From assembly GCF_048060095.1 (NCBI RefSeq), contig NZ_JBLUOA010000008.1, positions 1-64,000 of the forward strand: 64,000 nucleotides of DNA, given 5' to 3'. The stretch is from JBLUOA01 sp048060095. GTDB lineage: Bacteria > Pseudomonadota > Alphaproteobacteria > Rhodobacterales > Rhodobacteraceae. The notes beneath the pieces were generated by a model. That model saw nothing but the letters and a program-made list of their open reading frames with translations. It ran no database searches and was not told where the DNA came from. Shown piece by piece: positions 26,765-34,797 of the stretch; positions within the stretch are counted from its first letter, which is position 1, and every line of letters begins with the position of its first letter. Made by a program: the position numbers and the translations under genes.

Positions 26765-27922
26765 GTGAACGTGATCCAAACCCATCTCACCCTGCCGGAA
26801 GGCTGGACCAAAGGTGCTGTCATGGCGCTAATTTCAGAGGTTGCCCCGCATATAGGCCTGCGCCCGGCGCGCTTGGCAGTTCTGAACTACATCATCGGGC
26901 GCACCCGCGCATCCGACTGGACCTCTCCCCATCGTGAACCGGTGTTTTTTGGCGCGCAAGATCTCGCAGCGGTCGAACTTGGCAAGACGTCGCGCCAGTT
27001 GCGAACGGATGAGGCCGCGCTGGCCAAGCTTGGGCTGATCGTGAAACGTGTCGCGGCGAATGGGGCCCGCTATGGTCGCGCTGGCCTAGGCTTGATACTG
27101 ACTCCGCTGATCGCGCGACTGGAAGAGTTCATAGCCCTTCGCGATCGGCTCCGTGCGGAACGGAGGCATTTGCGCGCTTTGAAGGATCTTCGGTCCCTTC
27201 GTTTGCGTCACATGAAACGGTGCATCGCCGCCCTGCCCTCCTCGGCTATCAAAGATCCTGAGATCGTCAAGATTCTCGCCAGTTTCGATAAATGGCCACG
27301 CAGCGATGCGTTAAGCCGTCTTGGTCTGGAGCGGCTCAACGCCCATTTGAAGGCCAGTTCCGATCTGTGCAACAGCCTTGATGACTGGCTTGAAAAACGT
27401 GGGCTTTCTTCCGACCAGCCAGCGGAAAACTTCCGGCCCTTTACACAAAACACCAGAGAAGAAACTCAAACTGTAAAGACGCCGCCCGCTGTGGATAACT
27501 CTGGAAGACATGCGGAAATCGCACAGAGTGAACCGCCATCATCAATTCCCTGCCCCGCGCCACCCGCTCTGACGCCAGAGAATCTATATCGCATTGCCGG
27601 CGACGGCTTACGCATGATGCTTGACGCGAGCCGAGATCAGAACCGACCTCTCAAAGAGCGCGACATCATCGAGGCTGCCTGGGCGTTGCTGCCGATGCTC
27701 GATATCCATGCTTCAGTTTGGCATGAGGGCCAGAGCACCTTGGGCGACCACGGGTTGGCTTTCTGCCTACTATTGGTTGATGCGCAGCGAGATCACCCGA
27801 GCTACCCTGTTCGCAATCCTGGCGGTTTGATGCGCGAACTGATCCGTCGAGCCAAGGCAGGAAGGCTGGACTTCGATGCAAGCGTTGCGGCTCTGCAAAA
27901 ACGGCGCAATGGGGTGAGGTAG
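26765..27922 (+). CDS. repC: Stand-alone RepC-type plasmid replication initiator
   Basis: 385 aa from a GTG start. The N-terminal winged-helix part has S-R-Q-L-R-T-D-E-A-A-L-A-K-L-G-L-I-V-K-R near residues 77-96 and N-G-A-R-Y-G-R-A-G-L-G-L-I-L-T-P-L-I near 100-118, the RepC pattern (helix-turn-helix, then an N-G-x-R-Y wing). A variable linker (about 215-275) precedes a C-terminal domain ending in PVRNPGGLMRELIRRAKAG. No repA or repB adjoins it, unlike the repABC operon at 53372. RepC initiators bind an origin inside their own gene, so this could be a second origin. Confidence 0.85.
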   Translation: MNVIQTHLTLPEGWTKGAVMALISEVAPHIGLRPARLAVLNYIIGRTRASDWTSPHREPVFFGAQDLAAVELGKTSRQLRTDEAALAKLGLIVKRVAANGARYGRAGLGLILTPLIARLEEFIALRDRLRAERRHLRALKDLRSLRLRHMKRCIAALPSSAIKDPEIVKILASFDKWPRSDALSRLGLERLNAHLKASSDLCNSLDDWLEKRGLSSDQPAENFRPFTQNTREETQTVKTPPAVDNSGRHAEIAQSEPPSSIPCPAPPALTPENLYRIAGDGLRMMLDASRDQNRPLKERDIIEAAWALLPMLDIHASVWHEGQSTLGDHGLAFCLLLVDAQRDHPSYPVRNPGGLMRELIRRAKAGRLDFDASVAALQKRRNGVR

Positions 27923-28190
27923 AGTTTCCAACCCGCAACTGAACTTGCCCAAAAACGCGCTGAAAATCTCGTAATGAAGTTTATGTTTATTTTAATATTT
28001 ACAGGATTCATGACCAGAACATAGTGCCGGTATCACTGCGATGCTGTTGTCACCGAGGCAAACATCTTCGCAGGCTTGCCAAAGGAAGACTTCTTGTCCG
28101 CCCTCTGTCGCGAATCGGTGTGGCGCCGGGTCGTAGGCTCTGGAGATCGAGCGAGGACGGAATAACCCAGGCCGATAGCGGCGCCGCCCT
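27923..28190. other. AT-rich gap after the stand-alone repC
   Basis: About 270 nt without a supported gene. The first part is AT-rich (27975-28010) compared with its surroundings, which may help origin opening or reflect a recombination boundary. No palindrome or terminator stood out. Confidence 0.4.
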
Positions 28191-28451
28191 CTACTCTCGC
28201 GCAGCGCAGATCGGTCGCCCGTCGATGGTTCTGAGCGGCAAGAGGGTGGCTTCGACCGGCCCCTGGTGGAGATACCAGTAGCACCCGTCACGTGGCAGAA
28301 GGCGCGCCGTCGAGACATCCTGGTAAGGGGCTGCCAGGGCCACAACCTGCTCGGGGACGGGATCGGGGGCCGAGTCTTCGGTGCCGACGACAGCGGTGCA
28401 TCCGCCCAGAAGGGCCGACAATGCCAAGCTATTGATGAATTTTCGTCCCAA
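28191..28451 (-). CDS. Small lipoprotein
   Basis: 86 aa from a TTG at 28451, which is preceded by AAGGA at 6 nt; the ATG at 28514 would add a charged, unlikely leader. The start LGRKFINSLALSALLGGC is a lipoprotein signal with lipobox L-L-G-G-C, so the mature protein is lipid-anchored at Cys18. The rest (D-G-C-Y-W-Y-L-H-Q-G-P near residue 58, with a final P-I-C) has no domain I recognise. It follows the L,D-transpeptidase gene at the end of the copper-oxidase operon. Confidence 0.65.
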   Translation of the reverse strand: MGRKFINSLALSALLGGCTAVVGTEDSAPDPVPEQVVALAAPYQDVSTARLLPRDGCYWYLHQGPVEATLLPLRTIDGRPICAARE

Positions 28452-28510
28452 ATCCGGTCCTTTCGCGCAGTGGCTTCGCCAGCGTCTCTCGGGCGCCTCG
28501 AATTTCGTAC

Positions 28511-29197
28511 TCAACTGTGTGCGCCGACGTAGTCCTCAGGCGGATGCAGATACGCCGTCACCCCGGTTTCGACCAGCGGGTAGAGCGCAATGGCATGGGC
28601 ATTGACCATCCGCACGCAGCCCGAACTCGCGCGGCCCCCGATAGAGCGGGGCTGGGGCGAGCCGTGAATGCGCAGATAGGTGTCGCGATCGCCCACGTAG
28701 AGATACAGGGCACGCGCGCCGAGCGGATTGTCAGGACCCGGCTCCATTCCGTCTTCGACATCTGCGTACAGTTCCGGATCCCGTTCGATCATCGAGCGCG
28801 TCGGGGTCCAGTGCGGCCAGCGCACCTTGCGCCGGATCGTGTAGGTGCCGGGTTCGTAGAGATTGCCGCGTGCGATGGCCACGCCATAGCGCATGGCCGT
28901 CCCGCCCTCCTCGATGTGATAAAGGTAGCGCGCGATGGCATCGACGTGAATGTTCCCCGGAACAAGGCCTGCCCGCGCCTCGACCCGTTGCGGAAGAAAT
29001 CGCGGATCGAGCCCCCAGGGATTGGATATCTCAAGGTTGAAGAAGGGCGGCGTGACCTCGGCATCCCATGCGCTTTTCTGCGCCTCGCTCGGCCAGCTAT
29101 CCGCCAGAAGCGGCCCCGAGATGGGCGGCGAAAATAGGGCGGTTGCGGTGATGATGAAATGGCGGCGCGTCAGGCCCGTCTTTCCGGCCGCGTTCAT
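28511..29197 (-). CDS. L,D-transpeptidase (YkuD family)
   Basis: 228 aa. The ATG at 29197 overlaps the DsbA-like gene stop (ATGA), and a Tat-like signal follows (LTRRHFIITATALFSPP). The YkuD catalytic motif is present: H-G-S-P-Q-P near residue 172 and S-S-G-C-V-R-M near 187, with Cys as nucleophile. The enzyme forms 3-3 cross-links in peptidoglycan or attaches proteins to it in the periplasm. Its presence in a copper operon fits known links between L,D-transpeptidases, periplasmic thiol status and copper stress. Confidence 0.9.
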   Translation of the reverse strand: MNAAGKTGLTRRHFIITATALFSPPISGPLLADSWPSEAQKSAWDAEVTPPFFNLEISNPWGLDPRFLPQRVEARAGLVPGNIHVDAIARYLYHIEEGGTAMRYGVAIARGNLYEPGTYTIRRKVRWPHWTPTRSMIERDPELYADVEDGMEPGPDNPLGARALYLYVGDRDTYLRIHGSPQPRSIGGRASSGCVRMVNAHAIALYPLVETGVTAYLHPPEDYVGAHS

Positions 29198-29925
29198 TGT
29201 TCCGGTTCTCGCGCATCGGTGACGAGCGTTTGCAACTGCTCGGCATCCACGACACCGGGCACAAGGGCGTCGCCGATCACGAAGGATGGTGTGCCCGTGA
29301 TGCCGAGGACCTGCGCCAGGCGCATCGAAGTTTCGATATGTGCGTCGATCTCCGGCGCTTCCATGTCGCGGCGCAATTGCGCGACGTCCAGGCCGATGTC
29401 TTCCGCGATCCGAAGGACGGACGACTCCTCGGCGCGGCCGCTCATGCCCATCAGCGCCCAATGGAAGTCTTCGTAAAGCCCCTGTTCGCGCGCGGCCAGC
29501 GCGGCACGGGCAGCAAACACCGACCCTTCGCCGAGGATCGGCCATTCACGATAGACAAGGCGAACATCCGGATCGGCGGCCAGCAGGGCCTCGATCTCGG
29601 GCTTGGCACGACGGCAATAGGGACAATTGTAGTCGAAGAACTCCACCACCGTGACATCGCCCTCCGGATTGCCCAGGACCGGCGCATTGGGGTCGCGTTC
29701 CAGCGTGTCACGTTCGCGGGAGAGGACCTCGGCTTGCGACGCCGCCTGTGCCTCGGCCTGCCGGGCTTCGAGGATCGCGACGGCCTCCATGACGATCTCG
29801 GGGTTTTCGCGGATCGTCTCAAGCACCAGCTCGCGCACCCTGTCCTCCGAGATGTCCTGCGCCGCTGCCTGCAAGGGCAGCGCAAGGAAAAGCGCCATCG
29901 CCATCATTGAAATGTAATTCTTCAT
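29194..29925 (-). CDS. DsbA-family thiol:disulfide oxidoreductase
   Basis: 243 aa with a Sec signal peptide (MKNYISMMAMALFLALPLQAAAQ), a charged helical linker rich in Glu/Ala/Gln (residues 30-75) and a thioredoxin-fold domain. The active site is F-D-Y-N-C-P-Y-C-R near residue 100 and the cis-Pro loop T-G-T-P-S-F-V-I-G is near 215. It resembles the DsbA/ScsC-like proteins that carry an N-terminal helical (multimerisation) segment. It lies between cytochrome c and L,D-transpeptidase genes and likely protects or forms disulfides under copper stress. Confidence 0.9.
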   Translation of the reverse strand: MKNYISMMAMALFLALPLQAAAQDISEDRVRELVLETIRENPEIVMEAVAILEARQAEAQAASQAEVLSRERDTLERDPNAPVLGNPEGDVTVVEFFDYNCPYCRRAKPEIEALLAADPDVRLVYREWPILGEGSVFAARAALAAREQGLYEDFHWALMGMSGRAEESSVLRIAEDIGLDVAQLRRDMEAPEIDAHIETSMRLAQVLGITGTPSFVIGDALVPGVVDAEQLQTLVTDAREPEQ

Positions 29926-29926
29926 G

Positions 29927-30424
29927 TCAATTTCCTCCGTTTGCCAGATCGGCGGCCGTGCGTTCGGCCTGCGCGGCGCGTTCGCGCTCGGGCCAGGTTG
30001 ATTGGATGTAGGCGAGGATGTTCCAGATCTCGCGATCCGTCAGGACGTCGTCGAAACCGGGCATGCCGCTGTCGAATTCCACGCCTTGCCGGGCCAGGGC
30101 CTCGCGTCCGCCGAGTTTCGTGTATTCAAACAGCATCCGGTCGGGATGGTGCCATGTGTGCCCGGTTTCATCGTGAGGCGGCGCGGGCAGACGCCCATCC
30201 GCATCGGGGGTTCGCCAGTCCGGCTGTCCTTCGAGGTTGGCGCCGTGACAGGCGGCGCAGTTCTGGGCATAAAGCGCTTCGCCCTGCGCGATATCCACCG
30301 TCGCCGGCATCACCGGCACGGCAGGGTCTATGGCGGCCTGCGGCGCGTCACGCAGCGCCAACCACGCCCCGGCCCCCGCAAGGCCAAGCGCCACGGGCGC
30401 GGCGATCATCACCCAGGCCTTCAT
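29927..30424 (-). CDS. c-type cytochrome, membrane-anchored
   Basis: 165 aa. The ATG at 30424 overlaps the multicopper oxidase stop (ATGA), which fixes the start. An N-terminal hydrophobic segment (residues 3-22) is an uncleaved anchor or signal. The haem site is C-A-A-C-H near residue 55, and a distal Met candidate lies in M-P-G-F near 125, followed by the family ending W-N-I-L-A-Y-I-Q-S-T-W. It likely accepts electrons from the neighbouring multicopper oxidase or cupredoxin. Confidence 0.9.
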   Translation of the reverse strand: MKAWVMIAAPVALGLAGAGAWLALRDAPQAAIDPAVPVMPATVDIAQGEALYAQNCAACHGANLEGQPDWRTPDADGRLPAPPHDETGHTWHHPDRMLFEYTKLGGREALARQGVEFDSGMPGFDDVLTDREIWNILAYIQSTWPERERAAQAERTAADLANGGN

Positions 30425-31815
30425 GTCAAGCGCACCCATGTCATCATGCCGCTTTCCGCATGGCTGAGCATGTGGCAGTGAAACAGCCAGTCGCCCGGAT
30501 TGTCGGCGACGAAGCCGATCTCGCGCGTCTCTTGTGCGGCCACGAGGAGCGTGTCGCGCATCGGGCCTGCGGGTCTGCCGTCGCGGATTTCGCGGAAATG
30601 CATCCCGTGCAGATGCATGGCGTGGGGAAAGACGGTTTCGTTGACGATCTCCAGCCGCACCCGCTCGCCAAGGGAAAGATCGGCCAGCGGGGCCTGCGTC
30701 ATCTCTGCCATGTCGTTGAAGGCCCAGAACCGCCCCCGCGCCGCGAGGTCGCGAAAGCCCAGGCGCTCTCCGCCCAGCACGGCACTATTCATTCGCCCCA
30801 TGGCGCCGCCCGACATCACCAGCCGCAAAGGACGGGCATCGGCCAGCGACCCGAGGCCGCTGACGGAATTGGGCGGCAACGCCGCGGGTGCCGCTCGCGG
30901 GGTCCGCGCGGCGCTGGCCGAGACGGGGAATGCCACCTGAGAGGCCGGGCGGTCGTCATTGCCGAGCCGCACGAGATGGGCTGTCTCGCCCGCCTCGGCC
31001 GTCACATCGACGATCAGGTCCGCGCGCTGCGCCGGGGCGAGGACGAGCACGCCCTCCAGCGGCTCGGGGGTGGCAAGCGGCATGCCGTCGAGCGCGACCG
31101 TCCAGCCCCGCAACCCTGCGAGCTGCAATGGAAAGATCCGCGCGTTCGATACGTTGATGAGCCGCAGACGCAGACGCGTGTGCCGCTCTACCGGGATTGC
31201 AGGATCGAATTGACCGTTCGTGGTGATCAGGTTTCCGATCCGGCCGCCATGGCTCATGCGCATGGGATTGTCGAAACTCTCGTCAATCAGCGCCGTTTCG
31301 GGGTCGAGCAGCCAGTCGTCGAGTACGAGGGTCTCCTCGCGATCCACCTGCGGCGGCTCGGCCTCTTCCACGATCAGCGGCCCATGCAGGCCGCGGGCGA
31401 CCTGCACCCAGGACCGGTTATGCGCGTGGTACCAGTAGGTTCCGGCATCGGGCGCCACGAAATCATAGTCGAAAGCCTGACCCGGCGCGACGGCCTCTTG
31501 CGTCAGGCCCGAGACACCGTCCATCGCGTTGTCGATGCGGATGCCGTGCCAATGGATGGAGGTCGGCTCCGGCAGGTTGTTGACCAGCCGCCGCTGCACC
31601 CGTTCGCCCCGGCGCACCCGGATGGCCGGGCCGGGCGCGCGGCCCTCATACCCCCAGATGGGTGTCGCCGGATAACCGTCGGGGGCAAGCTGGACCGTGG
31701 CTTCGCGCGCTGTCAGGATCGCGGGCGCATGAGAGGCGGCAAGCACCTGCCGACCGCTCATCACCATGCCCAGAGTGGCGGCGGTCTGTCCGATAAAGGC
31801 GCGTCGTGTCAGCAT
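30421..31815 (-). CDS. Multicopper oxidase, periplasmic
   Basis: 464 aa from the ATG at 31815, which follows GAGGAGG and opens a Tat signal (LTRRAFIGQTAATLGMVMSG). All four copper motifs are present: IHWHG near residue 85, YWYHAH near 128, HAMHLHGMHF near 395 and HCHMLSHAESGMM near 450. This fits a CueO/CopA-like laccase oxidising Cu(I) or organic reductants in the periplasm. It is followed by cytochrome c, DsbA-like and L,D-transpeptidase genes in a tightly coupled operon. Confidence 0.93.
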   Translation of the reverse strand: MLTRRAFIGQTAATLGMVMSGRQVLAASHAPAILTAREATVQLAPDGYPATPIWGYEGRAPGPAIRVRRGERVQRRLVNNLPEPTSIHWHGIRIDNAMDGVSGLTQEAVAPGQAFDYDFVAPDAGTYWYHAHNRSWVQVARGLHGPLIVEEAEPPQVDREETLVLDDWLLDPETALIDESFDNPMRMSHGGRIGNLITTNGQFDPAIPVERHTRLRLRLINVSNARIFPLQLAGLRGWTVALDGMPLATPEPLEGVLVLAPAQRADLIVDVTAEAGETAHLVRLGNDDRPASQVAFPVSASAARTPRAAPAALPPNSVSGLGSLADARPLRLVMSGGAMGRMNSAVLGGERLGFRDLAARGRFWAFNDMAEMTQAPLADLSLGERVRLEIVNETVFPHAMHLHGMHFREIRDGRPAGPMRDTLLVAAQETREIGFVADNPGDWLFHCHMLSHAESGMMTWVRLT

Positions 31816-31881
31816 GGCCAATACCTCCTCAACAGTGTCGAGGCGGGCGAGAGTCTCGCCCACCCCCTTGTCGTTTGAGCG

Positions 31882-32394
31882 TCAGGAGTCGTGGCCCATC
31901 CGGAAATCGCCAACCATGCCGGCCTCGCGGTGACCGGGCACGTTGCAGGCGAATCCGATCTCGCCACCTTCGGGGAAGGTCCAGATGACTTCGCCCGTAT
32001 CGCCCGGCTCCAGCAGGACGCTGTTGGCATCGTCATGCATCATCCCGGCTTCCATCATGCGGTCATGATTGATGCTGCGCATCGTCATCATGCCTTCCCG
32101 CATCATGGTGCGCATTTCGCCGCGATGCCCGTTCCACGTTTCGCTGGTGCCGATGTTGAACTCGTGCACGGCGCGCCCGACATTCACGACTTCGAAGCGG
32201 ATCGTCTCGCCGGGTGCGACCTCGATGCTTTCGGGGCTGTATTTCATCTCGTCCATTTCGATGGTGATGGTGCGGTCGACCTGTGCGGCGTCGCCGGGTT
32301 CTCCGATACCGCTGCCGTGCCCTGCATCGGCCAGGGCCACGGAAGCGGTGAGGCTGGCCACGAGCGCCGTGCCGGTCAGAAGTGTCTTGATCAT
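31882..32394 (-). CDS. Cupredoxin (plastocyanin/azurin-like copper protein) with Met/His-rich insert
   Basis: 170 aa from ATG 32394 (MIKTLLTGTALVASLTASVALA signal peptide). Type 1 copper ligands are visible: H in R-A-V-H-E-F near residue 80, then C-N-V-P-G-H-R-E-A-G-M near 150 (Cys, His, Met). Between them is an unusual Met/His-rich stretch, residues about 92-125 (R-T-M-M-R-E-G-M-M-T-M-R-S-I-N-H and following), likely extra Cu(I) binding. It lies between the oxidase gene and a small Cys-containing protein gene, so a role as electron or copper shuttle is plausible. Confidence 0.9.
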   Translation of the reverse strand: MIKTLLTGTALVASLTASVALADAGHGSGIGEPGDAAQVDRTITIEMDEMKYSPESIEVAPGETIRFEVVNVGRAVHEFNIGTSETWNGHRGEMRTMMREGMMTMRSINHDRMMEAGMMHDDANSVLLEPGDTGEVIWTFPEGGEIGFACNVPGHREAGMVGDFRMGHDS

Positions 32395-32405
32395 GTCTTG
32401 GTCTC

Positions 32406-32786
32406 TCATGTCTGGGTGTCTTTCAGGGAATGCTGTCGTGACAAGGCCCAGGCGCGCGGGGGTGGAAGATCCACGGGCGCATTTCTCCCGCCTATTGCTG
32501 TTTTCGCGAGCGGCTGACGCACGGCCCGGAAACCGTGTGCCCCGAATAAGGGTCGGGTCATCAAAATGGCGGCCGGGGAACAGGACGGGTCGGGATGGCA
32601 GGAGCGGTCAAGCGTGTCCTCATGCGCAGCGTGCCCGGCATTCGCGACATCGCCGTCCGCGACGATCTCTGAATGCGCATCCGGCGTGCCGGCAAGTCCT
32701 GACGTCGGCGCGGCAAGGATTGCAAGCACCATCATGAGCACCGCAACCAGTCCCCCGCGCGCGGAAAAAAACGACAGCACCCGCAT
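32406..32786 (-). CDS. Small secreted hypothetical protein of the copper operon
   Basis: 126 aa. The ATG at 32786 shares a base with the cytochrome c stop (TGATG), which supports this start over the longer frame. An N-terminal hydrophobic signal or anchor (MRVLSFFSARGGLVAVLMMVLAILAAP) is followed by a His/Asp-rich segment with C-H-P-D-P-S-C near residue 68. The C-terminal half is Arg/Pro-rich and low in complexity. I recognise no family. The Cys-His pair in a copper operon suggests metal binding; this is inference. Confidence 0.6.
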   Translation of the reverse strand: MRVLSFFSARGGLVAVLMMVLAILAAPTSGLAGTPDAHSEIVADGDVANAGHAAHEDTLDRSCHPDPSCSPAAILMTRPLFGAHGFRAVRQPLAKTAIGGRNAPVDLPPPRAWALSRQHSLKDTQT

Positions 32787-33286
32787 CAATTGATCCCGTT
32801 CTCGCGCTGCACCTCGCGGATGTAGCGGGCGATATACTGAACGTCGGCGCGAGTCAGGCCCTCGACCGGGGGCATGTTGCCAAAGGGCCAGTGATGCGCG
32901 CGTACGCCGTTCCGAACCGCCATCTGAAAGGCCTCGTCGGAATGATGGCTCGGTTCGTATGTGCGGTGGATCAGCGGCGGCGCGACACCGTTCTGACCAG
33001 CCGCGTTTGCCCCATGACAAGCCGCGCACGCGGTTTCGAAGGCGCGTTGACCGATCGCCGCCTCGGGCGACAACTGTTCGGGAAGCCGAACCTCGACGAT
33101 GGGCGCGCCCTGAGCCAACTCGCTTATTGCTGTTGGGTCCGGGTGGACCATGGTCCCTGCCGGTTGCTCGACCGGTTGCATGAATTGCCAGATCGCCACG
33201 CCAAGCCCGGCAGCAAAGACACCACCGATGAGAAGCCCGAGTTTGTCCACGTTCCTTGCCCTTTTCTTGCCTTTGATCTGTTCCAC
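32786..33286 (-). CDS. c-type cytochrome, single haem, membrane-anchored
   Basis: 166 aa. One transmembrane anchor (about residues 17-36), then a cytochrome c domain with C-A-A-C-H near residue 89 and N-M-P-P-V near 136 carrying the likely Met ligand. The ending Y-I-A-R-Y-I-R-E-V-Q-R-E-N-G resembles cytochromes paired with copper oxidases. It heads the minus-strand copper operon; the divergent promoter region is 33287-33465. Confidence 0.88.
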   Translation of the reverse strand: MEQIKGKKRARNVDKLGLLIGGVFAAGLGVAIWQFMQPVEQPAGTMVHPDPTAISELAQGAPIVEVRLPEQLSPEAAIGQRAFETACAACHGANAAGQNGVAPPLIHRTYEPSHHSDEAFQMAVRNGVRAHHWPFGNMPPVEGLTRADVQYIARYIREVQRENGIN

Positions 33287-33390
33287 TCCAACTAGGCGCC
33301 GGTCAGGGCACTGTGGTTTCAGACCGCTCGATACTTGAGGATTTTTCTACCGGCTCTCAGTCACGTTACAACCGGATAGCCCCGTGTTTA

Positions 33391-33414
33391 TTGTATCCAA
33401 ATGTATCCTTGACC
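33391..33414 (+). promoter_or_regulatory. Candidate response-regulator direct repeat and -35 in the divergent copper promoter
   Basis: TTGTATCCAA-ATGTATCC (33391-33408) is a direct repeat with a 10-bp period, the arrangement used by OmpR-family regulators, and it is followed at once by TTGACC (33409-33414). A related TTGTAA/TTGTAT repeat with the same period occurs at 39524-39539, next to the two-component genes. The DNA lies between the cytochrome operon (minus) and the DUF2933/scs-like operon (plus). Confidence 0.5.
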
Positions 33415-33465
33415 TTTACCCGGCAGAGGCACCTATCGTTCGGCCCGTTAATGGATTTGGAGGAC

Positions 33466-33771
33466 ATGATGGCCTGGAACCCACGGACTCTGCTATCGGG
33501 TGGTGCCGGAATGAAGCTTGGCATGATGGCTTGTTGTGCCGTGATGCTCGTCCCGCTCGGCGCCTTGCTTGTGGCGGGCGGAACGCTTGGCGGGCTTGCG
33601 AGCAATCTTGGGCTTTTGGCGCCTCTGGCGCTGTGCCTCGGGGCGCATGTCGTGATGCATCGGATGATGGGCAGATCCTGCCACGACAACACCGCAAATC
33701 CCCGGGAGAAGACCCCGGACGAGAACCCCGAACAAGGCCCGGCGGTTGTCCCGGTCCATGCCCCGCGCTGA
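33466..33771 (+). CDS. Small DUF2933-like membrane protein
   Basis: 101 aa from the ATG at 33466, placed right after TTGGAGGAC (33469 is an equally good ATG). Two hydrophobic segments (roughly residues 15-38 and 40-62) are followed by H-V-V-M-H-R-M-M-G-R-S-C-H, a His/Met/Cys patch that could bind metal, and a polar tail. It resembles the small DUF2933 proteins found with copper-resistance genes. It is the first gene of the plus-strand scs-like operon. Confidence 0.6.
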   Translation: MMAWNPRTLLSGGAGMKLGMMACCAVMLVPLGALLVAGGTLGGLASNLGLLAPLALCLGAHVVMHRMMGRSCHDNTANPREKTPDENPEQGPAVVPVHAPR

Positions 33772-33781
33772 TTGCACGGTA

Positions 33782-34030
33782 ATGATCCACGGCGCGCGCC
33801 CGAAACTGGCGCTGGTTGGCCTTCTTGCACTGGCCGGTTGCGGAGCGGGAGTGCGGCAGTGCCTGAATACCGACGCCACGCTGTCAACGCGCGGCGCGGC
33901 GTTCACGCTTCCGGATGGATGCCGCGCGATCCGGACCGGCCCGGACGGTGTCGTCACCCTCGCTTGCGATGATGGGCGGGTCGGCTATGGATTCGACGCC
34001 CTCGCCATCGGATCGCAGGAATTGCCATGA
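33782..34030 (+). CDS. Small lipoprotein upstream of the DsbA-like gene
   Basis: 82 aa. The start MIHGARPKLALVGLLALAGC is a lipoprotein signal with lipobox L-A-G-C, so Cys20 would be lipidated. The mature part has three further Cys and no domain I recognise. The stop overlaps the next gene's start (ATGA at 34027), indicating coupling. The ribosome-binding site is weak. Confidence 0.6.
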   Translation: MIHGARPKLALVGLLALAGCGAGVRQCLNTDATLSTRGAAFTLPDGCRAIRTGPDGVVTLACDDGRVGYGFDALAIGSQELP

Positions 34031-34797
34031 CATCCAGGCGTTCGACACTTGCCTTTCTCGGCGTCGCTGCGGGCGTTGTTGTCGGCTTTCAGGCGCTTCC
34101 TTCCCTGTTGGATCGTTTCTCGGGTCTGCCTGAGTTTGAGCCTTTGGCGAATCCAGAAGGCTTCCGGAGGATAACGGGCGGAAGTTCCTCGTCCGGCGCA
34201 TTCGACCCATTTGTCGGCCTTGAAGCCCAAGACGACGGGTTGAGAGCGGAAACCATCGCGGCCGTAGAAGCCGATCTTTGCAATGCGCTTTACGCGGATG
34301 TGGCAGAAGATCCGTCGACCGTACCGATCGCGTCGTTTTCGGACTATTACTGCCCCTACTGTCGCGTGCAGATGCGGCGCTTGGCAGATATTGCCGAACA
34401 GCTTGATAGCGGCGTTGCGATTTCCTGGCACGAGCTACCGCTTCTCGGCGAAGGCTCTGACCGTGCGGCGAGAGCGGCTTTGGCAGCAAAACGCCAGGGT
34501 GCTTATCTCGCATTTCAGCAAGCTCTGTGGACGACGCCGTTTCAGCCGACACGCGACTATCTTCTGCGATTGTCCGAGACCGTCGGAATTGATGGTGAGC
34601 GCCTGATAAATGACATGCAAAGCCAGGATGTCGCCGAAGACCTCATGGTCAGCAAGGCGCTTTCCCGGATATTCGGCTTCATCGGCACGCCGGCCATGGT
34701 GGTTGGCGGCACTGTCATCCAAGGCGAAATCACGGACGCCGTGTTGCGCAGCGTGATCGCTATCGAACTCGACGACGGCTGGCAAAGGATATGCTGA
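34027..34797 (+). CDS. DsbA/ScsC-like thioredoxin-fold protein
   Basis: 256 aa. A Tat-like or membrane signal (TSRRSTLAFLGVAAGVVVGF), a linker and a helical segment (to about residue 95) precede the thioredoxin fold with F-S-D-Y-Y-C-P-Y-C-R near residue 105. The cis-Pro loop I-G-T-P-A-M-V-V-G is near 220. The next gene, overlapping by 7 bases, encodes a DsbD/ScsB-like membrane reductase, so the two form an electron relay of the suppressor-of-copper-sensitivity type. Confidence 0.9.
   Translation: MTSRRSTLAFLGVAAGVVVGFQALPSLLDRFSGLPEFEPLANPEGFRRITGGSSSSGAFDPFVGLEAQDDGLRAETIAAVEADLCNALYADVAEDPSTVPIASFSDYYCPYCRVQMRRLADIAEQLDSGVAISWHELPLLGEGSDRAARAALAAKRQGAYLAFQQALWTTPFQPTRDYLLRLSETVGIDGERLINDMQSQDVAEDLMVSKALSRIFGFIGTPAMVVGGTVIQGEITDAVLRSVIAIELDDGWQRIC

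Noticed and set aside
29941..31878. 645-codon plus-strand ORF
   Set aside because: It is antisense to the cytochrome c and multicopper oxidase genes, which have intact metal motifs.
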